Notes under the pieces: model-generated
Told to the model about the DNA's origin: nothing
The model's input: only the letters and a program-made list of their open reading frames with translations
The model's database searches: none
Translations under genes and position numbers: made by a program
Shown: positions 49,619-62,900 of the stretch, in pieces
Layout: the number at the start of each line of letters is the position of its first letter
Position numbering within the stretch: the first letter of the stretch is position 1
Assembly: GCA_030737835.1 (NCBI GenBank)
Contig: CM060849.1
Location: 16,101,216-16,165,215, forward strand
DNA length: 64,000 bases
From: Acorus gramineus
Taxonomy: Eukaryota > Streptophyta > Magnoliopsida > Acorales > Acoraceae
Direction of reading: 5' to 3'

Positions 49619-52600
49619 TTACAACCCCATCTTTTGTGTAAACCAGTCTGAAAGATTAGCTATTACAAAACCAGCAAATACCTGTTAAAGATAGAAATGA
49701 ATTAGGGTTAGATGGAGATCATGAGCAATTCTTTCAGTAACTGGTATGCTTGAATGTCCATAAATGGAAAATACTGAACACCAATAAGCCCAATTTGTTT
49801 GTTACAGTCTGTTTGTCACAATATAGCAAACCTCTAATTGTTCTGTTTTTTTTTTTTTTTTTTTTTGAAGATTGGTTCTCCCTGGGATTTGATACTCTAA
49901 CCTCCTTTAGAAAGGTGGGAGGTGCTAGACAACTAACCAGAGTTGGGTTTGCTACCTGTAATTGTTCATTGGTATACAATAAACTTTTTTTTTGGTAGGT
50001 TAAGTGTGTTTTTTTTTCCTTGGTTAAAGATTATCCTATCAGAAGGAGTAAGGCTTTGAATTCAAGACACCTCATTGTTGTTTGTTGCTATTATGTTGTT
50101 GTTTGAGATCCGGAGCTATGTCATTTATTGAGACTTACTTCATTGTTCATTATTAGTATTCTATTGGTACCTCTCTCAATCTGCTAAGAGGTGAGTTTGG
50201 TAAAAGTGAGAATATCTAATCTACTGTTCATGTGTATATATAAACAATTATTAATTAGAACATGAACAGAAGAAACTTAAATGCCAAGATTTCTTCGTTT
50301 TGTTTATTTGTGTTGGGAAGTTCAACCAAACACATTTGCTGCCCATCCTAGTTATATGAGAGACGATTCAACCAAGAAAGTCCAAAATGTATGATGCGTA
50401 TTGGAAATAGAAGACTCGCAATGTGCATGTTCAAGAGATTTTACCTGAGCTGAACCGAGAATATATATTAATGAATAATGGCGACCGTGGATCACCATAT
50501 CCGCGACCATCGCAAGTGGTATAGTAAGGGACATTCCCAAGGTGGCCACCAATGGAGTGGTCCAAACAACACAAAGGGCCCTGTGTAGGTAATATTGTCA
50601 TAAAATATGGAATAAGTGAGGAATAGGCAAAACAGTTGGTGTGTAGTCTATAACATACCAGAAGTAGTCTGAGAGGACACTACCAACAAGGCCGTTGGCA
50701 AGAACCACTTCATCCATTTTAGCTGAGTGAGGTATTGAAAACTTTGGCTCTATTCCCAATGCAGTTAGTGGCCATACTGAAAAGCCAAAGAAATGTAAAT
50801 AAGATGTGCGAGGAACATGATCTACAAATACTAGAATGGAAGGATTAGCTTATAAAACAATCAAAAATGAAAATTGAATAATCTTTTGGAAAGAGATGAT
50901 TCAAAATTGCATAATATTTTAGGCCCAAAGACCATAATGATGGGGGCTATTAAGACAGATGTTCATCTAGGCTTTATTGGCTTGAGAGGATATTATATTA
51001 TTGTAATATTGTACACTGCACTCTTCATGTAGATTCACAAAAAAAAAAAAAAAAAAAAACAAAGAGAAGTTGGATAAGAAAGTAGAAAACAATCAAAATG
51101 GATTATAAAGAACATGCTCTACGAAGAGGACATTATATTGAAATCAACCAAGCAAATAAATGAATTGACAATGGAACCCAGGAGTTATCAGCTAGCATCA
51201 TCTGCGTTGAGTAATTCATTTCAGGTAAGAAAGAAAACTCAATTCTCATAGAGACCTCACCTAGCCACCAAAGAGCAACAAGTGTGAAGAGCCCAACATA
51301 TCCAAACAACTTTTGTACATCAACCCTTTCTCCTTCTGCTCCTGAAAACTTTTTGAGAAGCACTGCATGGGATATACCATTAGTCTGCTATTCCATAATC
51401 AAAGCATTCAATTAAAAAACTTGGTTAAAAGGAAGACAATGGAAGTGGTGACCAACCAGTAAATAAACCATATGTCATTGCAGAGAAGAGACCAAAAAGA
51501 TCTCCTACAAGAGAGCGCTTTCCAATTCTGAACATGGAGAAATCGAAGATACACAAATGTAAGTAGAAGCAATAAAGATAAAATGACCAGTGCTTAGACT
51601 GAATTGTGCTTCAGTGGATAAAGTTGTGTTTCCCCATTCAAATGTTAGCTAAAACGTAGTTGATACACCACATATTATCGTTATAGAAACATACCCAGGA
51701 GTGTTCAATTGTGCTTCATCAATGGCCCAGGTTTTCCCCAGAGTTGTCATGACCACCCCAGCTATGCTAACAAAAACAGCAAGTACTTTTGCTAAATTTA
51801 GAGAATCTTGTCCCAGAAATGCACCAATGAAGAGAGTAAAAAGCCCTGAAGTGGAGGATAATACAGTTGTGCTTGCAACGCTTGTACGGGCAAGTGCAGC
51901 ATTGGATAAATACTGTGACAAATATGAAAAGATAAAGTGAACATGGCTGTTCGGCTTGATTTAAAATATAAAAGAGTGTAGAAATATTTTGTTCCAGCGT
52001 CCAATGAAGTTGCAGGTAATGCATATTATATAATAAAAAAACAACAATAAGCCATGATAAGAAGCTTCAAGGAAAAAAGATAATATCTGTTTCTATTAGT
52101 TTGATGATTGAAGGAAAAACAAGGTTTGACCATTTGTGATAAACACTACGAAAATATCCTTATCCCATCAATGTGGGGTCTAAGCTCCAGTACAAAATAG
52201 ATAACAGAGAAGGCAACACAATATGATTGAACTATTCGAACTAATTTTACAACTGATCGTCAACCTGAAGTTAGCTCACTATAAGAATATATCAAAGCTC
52301 TTGATTAGAGCCAGTTGAACGTCAAATAGTGAGGCAGTTCAGGTGCACATGCCTGAGTTCATTCAAAAATGCAAGTTGGATGTGTTTTCAAGTGGCAATG
52401 GAAAAAGGAGAATCATGGAAAAAACAGACTTTATCAATGAGAGAGCCTTACCTCTGTTATAAACCAAAGTGGGGCAAGATAAAATCCACATTTTGCAATT
52501 TCTTTAGCCGTAACCGCTTTGTTTTCTTTAAGGATGTCAAGGTCATCTTGGATTTTAGCGATGAATGGCCTCCCCTCTTCTTGTGCAGAAAGGTCGGCCT

Positions 52601-55600
52601 CACTGTCTTTTCTGGTCAAAGGCCCCTGTAATTCCATTTCCAATATCCTCTGCAACCCACTAAATTTTACAGGAGAATCGGGGCTAGCAGAGACTTTATC
52701 AGGAAATTCTGCATATTTGCTCTTTTTGGAAGAACGGTTCCTCAAGATACCACATATCCAGTCCTTGATGAATGCAATTGGAAGATAAATTACCATAAGA
52801 GAAGCTCCCAAATAAGTGACTGCAAATGGTTGTTTGTAGTCAGCAAATATTCCCTGTATGAAAAAAAAATAAGCATAAAATTTCTGTATGAGCTGGGGTT
52901 TCAAAAAGGATCTTATCTCTATTTACTTCATAGAGACAAATAATTGGCAGCTTAATTTTGATAATATACCATCTATCAAGATTTCAAAGAAAATTCTGTG
53001 TTGAATATGTTGAGTTTTGTTAGTGTTTTACCAGGTATTGCATATCAAACACTCTACAAAGCAATCACATACATACACAACACCACATTTGAAGAACTAG
53101 TTTCATTTATCATATTAGTATATGAAACAGTGGAAATGTGACTTCTCATAGTGCCACCCTTAACAACTTTCCAATGTCAAAATAACACGACATGTACCAA
53201 ATTCTACTTTTGCAGAAAATAACTTACTCCAATAGAATAACAAATCAGCGTGCATTTACAATTCACAGATAGAGAGAGACAGAGAGATAAATGGGACTAG
53301 CTAATCCCATTCTCAGGTCACCATATGTGGCTTTAATTATCCTTTCCAAACCTGTCTATTTAAATTTCATCTTTCAATTCCTAGACTCTTACAGCAGCAG
53401 TAAATCTATGTGTTGGAGTATCCATAGAAATCCTTGCATTGCAACCAATAGTATGTTTGCTTTCATGTCTAAGAAACCAACATGTAACTTAATTGTTGTG
53501 GTTCCAACTCAATTTATTCACAATTGAGAATTGTTCATACTTTAAAGATCCAAACGTTAACAACCCAAAACAAGGGGATATAATCATTCTGTCACTTCCA
53601 TGATTTTGAAGTGCGCCATAATGCTAATTCCTAACAAAGCATACATGATCTCACCATTTCACAGATTTTGAGATTTCCTATCCTCCTCGTGACTGCCTGT
53701 TAACCTAACAGTACTCCATCCCTAATGTTCTCATGTTCTGAAACGCACACAATTCTCAAGACCCATTGTCAAGTTCAAGTAGGGTTGCAAATGGACCAGG
53801 TCAACCCAGCACTAAAGTTGAATAAATCTAATACTGTTCTCAACTGAGCCACAAGGCACGCACAGATTCTGGTCGAAACTGACAACAATATGATTTGCAG
53901 TTTATTTCTAGTTTTTATGATCAGAATCAAAACTAAATCTTGATCAATGTTTATAGAACCATAAGCAAAACTGAAACACAATGCTAATAAAATTGATATC
54001 TCAAAGCATGAAAGATTCTTGTAAAGTTCTCATCTTATTATATGTTTGGCTTTGACACGCATTATAGGCAGCATTCATTTACTAAACCGTTGATGTAGAT
54101 CGGATTCAAACCAGCTACCCAATTAACTACTTCAGACCTAAGATCCGAGCTCTCACACGACACTTGGTTGAAGGGAACAACAGGAGGGGCAATTGCACAA
54201 TTGGAACAGGTAATTCGGCCCAGTGAACCGTTGGGCCTGGTAACCTAATATGACAACACAGCTGCAAGAATGTAATACACTCTTGCAGTGTACTCCACTT
54301 TGCAAACCGAGCTTTGGTTAAGTCAGCTAACATCCCCTCTCCATAAAAGGAGGTCAGCGGTTCAAACCCAGGGGCACTAACCTTCAAAAAAAAAGAAAAA
54401 AGAATGTACTACTCTTCTGTAACGATCTTGGGTCAATCTTTATACTTTTTCAGTTTTGCAAGTATTTTGAATAAGTCTATCCCACAAACTATAGTTTAAA
54501 TTTATGTTCAGTTAACAAAATTCTCCGGCTCACTTTTTCGACATCCCTTTGAAATCTCTCTCTTTTGTATGCAGGTCAATTTGCATCAACCTTTATGTGA
54601 CAAAATCCCCTCAGACAACCCCTCGGTAGAAGACAGACTACCAAAAGGATTCTCGTTCTTACCCCCCACATACATCACTCTAATCGCCCCAGTATAAAAA
54701 CGATCTCAATCAATGACTAACCGGATTACATCATCCAAAACATATTCCACATATTGTGAAGCACCCTTAAATAACGCTTAATTGTGACCATACCACTGTC
54801 GGGACAAATGACTGGAATATTTTCACCTTTGCACTCTTGTTCCCTTTCTGAGCATAAGGAGAGAAATAATACACATTTTCCCCGATCCGAAGGAGATAAA
54901 TAATACATGCCCATTTGTTCTCATAATGTACTCGTCTATTTCAAAAAAATCCTTGATTGCGCATAAGCCAAATTCCCCAACACATCGTATGGGGTTTCAT
55001 CATAGTAAACTTAGTTTTTATTTATTTATTTATTTATCAATTTTTGTTACTTTGCTCTCCCTTCTCTCCTTTGATCCAAACCACCTCCAAATCTTTCAAA
55101 AGCGATTCATTATTCATTTTCCTAATAATCCTTGCTCGACCAAAAATCACTCCGCGCATGACTCAAAAACAACTAGGCTCGTCTCCATAAATTCAACAAA
55201 AAATCATAGACTAAACCCTAAAAAAGGGGGGCAATTCCAATGCAGCTTAGATTCATCAATTTTTTTTTAATTTTTTTTTTTTTTTTATATTGGAGGGACC
55301 TCCGTGGCTGACATTACAGTCAAGCTGGGAAGGCTACCTCCGCCTGTTTGCCTTGGTTCCACGGAAAATGCTTTCGAATAATCGCCAACAAACAGGTGGG
55401 TAAGTCAGCGCCAAGACTCGAACCCATGACCTATCAGTAACACCGCTAAGCCCTGAACCGTTGTGCTAGACCACTGGGGATCAGATTCAGATTCATCAAT
55501 TTTGTTCCCAAACCAACATCAAATCAATCAATTCTAACACACAGAGATGGTGAGTGAGAATCAAAAGCAAACCTGGGTGACCTCCGCGGAGACGACCCAT

Positions 55601-55659
55601 ATCACAACCACTGCCCCGATGAGGAGCAGACCGGCCCTGTACCTCCAATTCACCCCCAT
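49619..55659 (-). CDS. EamA / SLC35F-type membrane transporter
   Basis: Drug/metabolite-transporter superfamily protein like Arabidopsis At4g32140 (about 394 residues) and the SLC35F group; substrate unknown. Eight exons: 55659-55573, 52853-52452, 51912-51695, 51527-51457, 51362-51261, 50776-50659, 50580-50445, 49681-49619; 1197 bases in closed phase, 398 residues. Starts [20 protein letters not shown] with the first membrane helix. The long hydrophilic loop of exon 2 ([20 protein letters not shown] onwards, about residues 68-140) is typical of this subgroup. The EamA core follows: [56 protein letters not shown] and [18 protein letters not shown], with a short last exon ending KMGL. About ten hydrophobic segments can be counted. 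Intron 1 (2.7 kb) holds two SINEs; a third lies 161 bases beyond the stop. Confidence 0.9.
49844..49958 (-). mobile_element. tRNA-derived SINE just downstream of the transporter stop
   Basis: On the minus strand: CTCTGGTTAGTTGTCTAGCA (box-A-like), then AGAGTATCAAATCCCAGG (box-B-like), ending CAATCTTC and about 20 A. Flanking 9-bp direct repeats TAATTGTTC (49835-49843, 49959-49967). The element lies between transporter exons 7 and 8, in the last intron (50444-49682). Same family as 54299-54403. Confidence 0.7.
54299..54403 (+). mobile_element. tRNA-derived SINE in transporter intron 1
   Basis: GCTTTGGTTAAGTCAGCTAA (box-A-like), GCGGTTCAAACCCAGGGG (box-B-like), then CTAACCTTC and an A-rich tail. 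Same plan as 49844-49958 (a TGGTTA...AGGAGGT...CAAA(T/C)CCCAGG...CTTC(A)n order). Flanks share only a short TGTACT match, so the insertion is older or its ends have decayed. Confidence 0.6.
55264..55488 (-). mobile_element. tRNA-derived SINE (225 bp) with 15-bp target duplication
   Basis: On the minus strand: CCCCAGTGGTCTAGCACAAC (box-A region), CATGGGTTCGAGTCTTGG (clear box B), a 3' body containing GGCAAACAGGCGGAGGTAGC, and a long A-rich tail. Flanked by a perfect direct repeat AGATTCATCAATTTT on the left (55249-55263) and AGATTCATCAATTT(T/G) on the right (55489-55503). In transporter intron 1, about 70 bases from exon 1. Confidence 0.85.
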
Positions 55660-58600
55660 TAAAGAACCTCAGATGGATATGAAGAGATGGGTTTCGATTG
55701 TTCTTCTCAGATCCATGAGAGAATGTCGAGAAACCCGAGAGAGATCCAAATGTTGCATTTGTTTTGCATAATTTTTTGGTGTCGGCGGAAGGAATGAAAA
55801 AGAGGGTTTTTTTTTTTATATTTTATATTTAAGGAGGTGGTGGGGGAGACATTGCCGTCTGTAAAATTTTGGAGCGGCGTCAACTCCTCATTCGGTTGAT
55901 CTGTCCTTTTTTTTTATATTTATTTCAATTTTTAATAATGAAAGCATAACGGTAAAATATGTTACTTATGAATTGATGATGTAAAAAAAATATATATATA
56001 GAAATTAGAAAATATTTTAGTATATTTTGATATTTTTTAAGTTTTATATATAACATCGACTTATATATTTTCATATTAAAAAAGTCCTTTTTTTATGATT
56101 TTGAATTCATCAGTGTATTTTAAATTTAAAAAAAGTTCATATTTACCGTTTGTAATCAAAATCAAAAGTTTAAACATTTGTTTTTATAAAGGGGAAATTA
56201 GAATTTCTGATTGGGTTGTTGGTTTTTTTTTAATGGATTTTATATATATATGTGCATCAAAAAATATATATCTTTTAAAGTTAAATATAAAAAATTGAAA
56301 ATATATGTTTTGTTTCAGGAGAAGAGGGAGAAGAGATGAGATGCACTGTGTAGTTTAATCTCATCAATTGTTTGTTATTGTGAGTCTTCATGTCAATTTG
56401 ATAAAGAGGTGAGGGCGTCGACGGTTGCTCAACATGAGGGGGAGGGGGGGATGCTGTTTTGTGGCATCAACGAACTGGGTGAAAAACACATACGACAAAA
56501 TGACTGGTGCTCGACGCGGGGGAGGAAAATGTGCTTGTTTGCGTGATCACGTCCGCCAGCGCCCACCACCGCAAGCTCTCTACAAACACTCCGTCAAATA
56601 GAGTCTTAAATTAGGAACTAATACGTATACAAAACTATCAAAAAAATCTACATGTTAAATATATGAGGAGACATAACATTCATCATTAGGAATTAACAAT
56701 TGGTGTGCTCCAACTGATGGAGCCATGTATTTTATCAAAAATAAGATAGTTTCATTAATTGTTATATTAGAAAATAATTGTAAGTAGCTATCACTTAAAA
56801 AGTATTTTTGTTTTTCCATATCTTGTTTATGCATCCTTCGAACAATTAAAAACAACAAAATTGAATTGTCATTTTATAAACATTACAAGCAACGAATCTG
56901 TATTTTTTTAAAAAAATTATTGTGGATGAAAAAAACTGTATTTGTTTTGTTCAGTTTTTTTATTTATTCATTGGACTCAACAACTACTGGTGGGGACGGG
57001 ATGGGTTGGGTTTTATTGCCTACTTTTTCTGGTTTATGCGTCAGTCTTGCTGGCATTTGTGCCTTGTTGATCGGATAGGCATTACTGTTGGGTTTTTATT
57101 GTTTTTAGGTTCTTTTTGTCCCTTGTTTGGTAGTGGAACATGCGAGGAATAAATTGTTAGTTCATTCAATTTATTCCACTGATATAAAAGATATTCACAT
57201 ATCAAATCATCAATCATCACCTCTTATAAATAAAATGACTCATATATCAAATCATTTTTTTATATTTTATTTAACTTTTATCTACTATTTATTCATGATT
57301 AATCAATCACAAAAACTTTATTATTACGTTTTTAATCAATGAGAATGACAAAAAGAACACAATCAAACGAAAATTGAATTGTTTATCATCTATTCTAAAA
57401 TAATTATTTATCATCGAATAACTTATGCCGCTGCTATCTAAAAAAGGGTTCGTGTGTTCACGTGGAATATCAAAAGATTCATTCGTGTATTCGAGGGACA
57501 TGAGTCGTATCTGTAAGTGGGCAGGGCAGGAGACCAGTGATACTGTGTTCCTGTCCCACATTTCCTAGGTGAAAAAAAAAAGATTCATATTTTCTTTATT
57601 TGGTTGTAAAAACAGACAATCTAGATTTTGTCAGATTGAGTCTGACAATAGAAACTCTGCATCAACAATCTCTTCTGCTGCCACAAAAAAAAAGGTATTT
57701 TTTCAAGACTTCGTACAGTAATGAAGAATATTTGTTGCATCATTAGAATATTCAATGTGGTACAGTTCAAAATCCAACTAGGCTAGAATTAGGGATGGAG
57801 TCCAGCATTAGAGGAGAGATCTAAAGGTCAATGTTTCATCCTATCAGTCCCAAAGACATATTGTCAAGTAGCACTACACATGTTTAACATATGAATTCTA
57901 TGACCATTTTTGCCACGCATCATATATCCTTTTGTTCCTTCAACCCATGAAAATTCATTAAAACTCCAAAACACTGTTACTGGTGCCTGTAGGAGTCAAA
58001 TAGTATAACAAGGTTCCGAAATGCTGATTCTGTGAAAGTTTTTTTTCATAAACCCAATATGAGACACAAAACTGGAACACATTCATTGCCTGCAATGAAC
58101 ACACAATTCAATTCAACCAAAAGACCAGTATAAGAATAGAAACCAAAGCCTCACATTGAATTGTGAAATTTGGGGGAAAAAGAACTTCATGAACTCAATA
58201 AAGGACGTCAGCGATGGTTTGCCGAACTTGCCTGCAATTTTTGTGTTCAAGGCATGTAACGCTGACAAGTGTGGTCTCACAGAATTCTCTAATGCACTAA
58301 ATTTCTTCCTCATCACACTGTTTCTCTGCTATGTGCACTCTCATTAACTCACAATATGCAGCTTTGTTTGATGCACAGAAGAATGTGAGGTTAGCCACAG
58401 CCCACAGACAATAAGCTACTATCTCCGCATGAGGGGAAAAAAAGCATTGATAAAGAGAGCATGAATCTATTATAAAGGAAATTAATTAATCATTTTTTCC
58501 AATTCATTTTGTGAATGTCTAGAGATTCAGTAGTATCATCTATACATTGTTAGATATCTTTTCCTACCCTAAAAACTTTAGTTTTGTTAAGTACAATGTA

Positions 58601-59921
58601 GAGGGAGTCAACAAAAATAGGTAGATTGGAAATCATCAGAATGGTGTTCCAAGTAACAGATAATCATAATAAATTAGTGCGAAACATTAAATCATTCTTC
58701 TCGCCATTCTTTAAAATTCACCAAGGGGAAAGGTCTGATCCACTGAAAAATGGATCATATGGATTATAGGCTTTCCATATGAGGCATCTTCAACTTAACA
58801 AAGCCATGACTGCTTATAGCAGAATAACAGATGACAAATGGTCATGGAGATCAAAAATGCCCAAATTTCAATGTATTGATAATTGGTTTGCACAATGCCA
58901 ATGGTGCTTTGACTGACCTTCAGTTATACAAGTTTCTCGATTCCATAATCTCCAACCACTGATCTCAGTCTCAGGTCATCAAATTTAAATTGCAACTCAA
59001 AATCAGTTTTAAAAAGAATAACAAGATGCCAACTAAATAACCAATAGAACTGTTGAAAAAAAAAAAAAAACAAATCTCATCATCTAGACATGGTTCTCAA
59101 AATTCTCCTCAAACAATCTACAAAGAACTACTAATAACCAAGGAGTGGCTCTATAAGGCCACGAAATTCAAATGCATTATAGGCTGTTAATTATGGCTAC
59201 AAATATAACAGAACGGCAATTCTTCATTGATATAAGGATCAGGGATTTTAAAAAATGCTTCAAACTCGCACTTAAAATTTCCAGAGAAATCCATGAACGT
59301 GTAGATAGACTAAAAGTTACTTAAGAAAAAGAATAGCAGAAACAGTTCAGTATATCAAGCTCTTCAGAAAAACTGTACAAAAATATGGTAGGCAGCTTTA
59401 ATACGAGGAAAACATACAACAGTTTATCGAGAAATAACATCAAAAGACAATGGGAAAACTGATCCAACAGTGAAGTATAAAAGCATATATGTAATGCACA
59501 GATCACCACCTTCAAGTATGAAAACCCTCAAGGAAGAAAAAGAATCAACTATTAATTAAAATACAAAAGAAAAATGAAAAGAAAAGAAATGGCATTTATA
59601 CCTCCATAGAAGAAGACATTTTGATTGACCAAAAGGAGTGCCTCAAAAAAAAATTAGGCTTCCTTTACCCGCCAAAGGTGCAGCATAAATCACTCCCCAA
59701 AAAAAATATCAAAGCTGAAACATCCATTTGCTCATCCAATGATGAGAAACTCATATGGCAATGCAAAAAATTCCGCGGACGAAATCAACAAAAACAGGGA
59801 TCACTGGTTCAAAATTGCCCATAACTTTCTTTGACAAAGAGTGGCAGGCTTCGTTACAAGTGGCAGAGAGAGAAATGCCAGCCCAAGTTCTATTGTCGAC
59901 CACCATTTTTCTTTTAACCAG
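55660..59921. other. Intergenic spacer: transporter promoter side to UBP22 3' end
   Basis: The first 200 bases are the transporter leader/promoter. 55900-56330 is AT-rich. 56405-56590 is a GC-richer patch of unknown origin. A family-B miniature element lies at about 57165-57430. 57430-59921 shows only short unconvincing frames and holds the UBP22 3' untranslated region at its right end. No gene recognised. Confidence 0.65.
57165..57430 (-). mobile_element. Unclassified AT-rich miniature element, family B copy 5
   Basis: Reverse orientation, same ordered words: ACCTCTTATAAATAAAATG, ATTTAACTTTTATCTAC, CTTTATTATTACGTTTTTAA, CAATGAGAATGAC, ACAATCAAACG, ending in a TTCTAAAATAATTATTTATC block. Non-coding. 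Confidence 0.55.
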
Positions 59922-62900
59922 TCAAGAAGCAGATGCACTTTCACTTGCTTTATAATAAAGCATCTTTTGTACATAGAACATCATGTAACACTGTGCAGCC
60001 CTCACAAGGTCCTCATTGACATGCGTGATCCATGCATCATCGCATCTGTACCATTGATTATTGAGCCGAAGATAAGTTATATAGTGGCCAGCATCTAATT
60101 TTCCGGTGTGCGTAACCACTGCAAATAATTCAAACTCTGAAGATATCTCGACAGATGCATTTGGATCATCATCATCAGCACCAGCAACATGATCATCATT
60201 TTCTTCATCAAATGAGAAAATCCGGTTGCCATACCTACTCCTCAGGACAGAGGATGACAGATACCGAGACATGTCCAAGGAAAACGGGAACTGCAGATAG
60301 CGGTCTACCTTCCTTGACATATTTCTTGTTGACGAATGCTCAAATCTTTTAATATGAAAACATGTGACCAGCGGAAGCTTCCTTATGGACATCTGTTTTA
60401 GGGATTCTTGTTTCTCTTGACATTGTTGACAGAAGAATTTTTGGTCAGCACCAAGTCTTTCGGGCCTTGTAAAACGGTCCAAACATCCCATGAGAGTAGA
60501 CATTCCGTGGTTTTGTCCAGCCATCATTGACTCCACTTCACCATTGGAAACACGAGATTTCATGGAGCCCGTCTTTGTAGACCTATGGCTTGGATCTAGG
60601 TCCAGAGAGATGTCTACACAGGGGTCATATGTAGTGGAAGTGTAACCACAAACCGTGCAAGTTACATCTGATCTCAGGATACCAGAAAATACCCTATGAG
60701 CAATGCAACAGTCTCCCTTACCTGTTAACAGATTTGTGTGATTATTATACAAATCTATAAACAATAAAATAATTATATAATAAGATGGATGAAAATTGCA
60801 TATATTAATTTTATTGTGACACTGAAACGCGTATAAAATCTGAAGACACCTTGCAAAGGATCTCCAAATAAGTATAGCAATAAATTTCTCAAGTATCATT
60901 CCAACCCTTATTGTGCCAAAACTATGTTGACACCAAGAATAATTACAAAATTCCATAGTTTGACAGACTTGTACTGATAAACAATAGGGGGAAATAATGA
61001 AAACCCTTCCCATCAATCTGTGGAGAGATGATGGAATCAATGAGAATTTCAGACACCATTGAACTTCTCCTTGAGGAACAAGTGAAACAAGAGTAGTAGG
61101 CTAGTAGCCATGATATGGTACCACAGTGACACACCATTAACCTTCCTTTCAAGGAATTTGTGAAATAACAGGAGTCATGTAGCCATAAAAGCTATCATCA
61201 TAACAGCATCATCAAAGAAGCTGAAAGTTCACATGGAAATTTAGGCACATCAAGAGATTATCCAGATCTAATGTCTATTCATATTTAAATAGGCGTATTT
61301 ATTATGGCTGGACATCTGACAGTTCAGATTCTACTAGAATCTACATGTCCACATGGAAAGACCATATAACTTGGCTTATCTGATCCACTTTTAAATATTT
61401 ACCTACACCTTGCTAGTAGGTGTCTAGTAAACTTCAAAACGTTCAATAAATCAAATGATGACATGTAGCGGAAAAAAAGGAAAACTTAAATAGCCTAACT
61501 TCTGGTAAAATAATTTGATATAATTTCTTAAAAAGAAAGTGTACCAAGGATAATGCATCAAAAAGAGCTAAGAGTATTTCTTTACTAAAGAAAAAAGAGC
61601 TAAGAGAAATGTGATGACCAAGAAACAAATAGACAGCTCATATGACAACTTTCATTACCCTGGTCTTGGGTCTTGCTTTGATCATGCTCAACCTTTTCAT
61701 GGATCCCATCAAGCATGGAAATAAAAAATTCATGTGCATCCTGTTGTTCGTAACTTGCGAGGTTTGATGCATGCTGCCACCAACTGCAATAAAGCCACAG
61801 TGCTCAAGGATCAAAACAGCTGCCTCATATCAGAACACAGCAACACCAATAATATCTGGCTCGGGTTTGGTATTCCAAGCATTCATTAGATAATCCAAAG
61901 TAGTCAACTCATTGAAATTAAATTCCTAGTAGCAAAATCCTGAGTTAAATAGGTAAACCAACAAAAAGGAATTGTGCTGGGCTGCTAAAAAATAACCATA
62001 ACCCATATCACGCTACAGAGTTGAATTCCAGTGTAAAAATTCGGTCACACCTTAATCTTATAGATATGTAATAATCAGGAAGGGATGAAGGATAAATATC
62101 AAGATAAATACTAGCAAACAGATGTCCATGAGTAAACTTTTCAGCAATATATCCAAAGATTTATGCATTTGACAATGCACGTGCAGAAGTATAATGAAAT
62201 CCAATATTGGATTTTCTTTACATCAAATGTGCTACATCGTTTTTAATATAACGATTAGGATAATAGACAATTTTTGGAGCTGACAAGATGGTGGCCTCAG
62301 TGGTGATAGCAAAATATTAGCTTCAAAAGAAAGGCGGATCAAGGGAGACCAAACGTTTGGAAATCCAATTTTTCACTTATCATGGCACTTAAAGATATAT
62401 CAAAAGCAGATTGTGAATGTAATGAAAAAAAAAAAAATTTAAAATTGTTGAAGAAAGAGAGTAATCAAAATTCAACGACTTTAATAGAATCAAGCATAAA
62501 AACTGAAAGAATAGTTTTTCTATGGATAAGGATGAATTTACTTATCTTTCCAAAAGATATAATCAGATTTTAAAAACATTAAGACAATAATAAATTTAAA
62601 AACCATCAATATAAGAACAAATTTCAAAGCCAATACAAACAAACAAAACAAAATAAAATCATGGTGCTATCCCTACCAATGCGGGACTTTTCTATTCATA
62701 TAAAAAATACACAATTATGACAACCATTAGGAAAAAAAAATTCCATGCAGAGCAGAAGTATGTCGGAAGAAGCTTTGTATATAAGGTCTTGTGTTTTTTA
62801 TTTACATTCCAGGTTTCCATCAAAAAAGAAGATTATTAACACCAACATGTCATTGAACTAATACCCTGTCAATCAAGAGACAAACACCACCATGCATTTA

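Noticed and set aside
58113-58347. Overlapping opposite-strand frames in the spacer left of UBP22
   Set aside because: No recognisable domain or neighbouring exons; chance frames.
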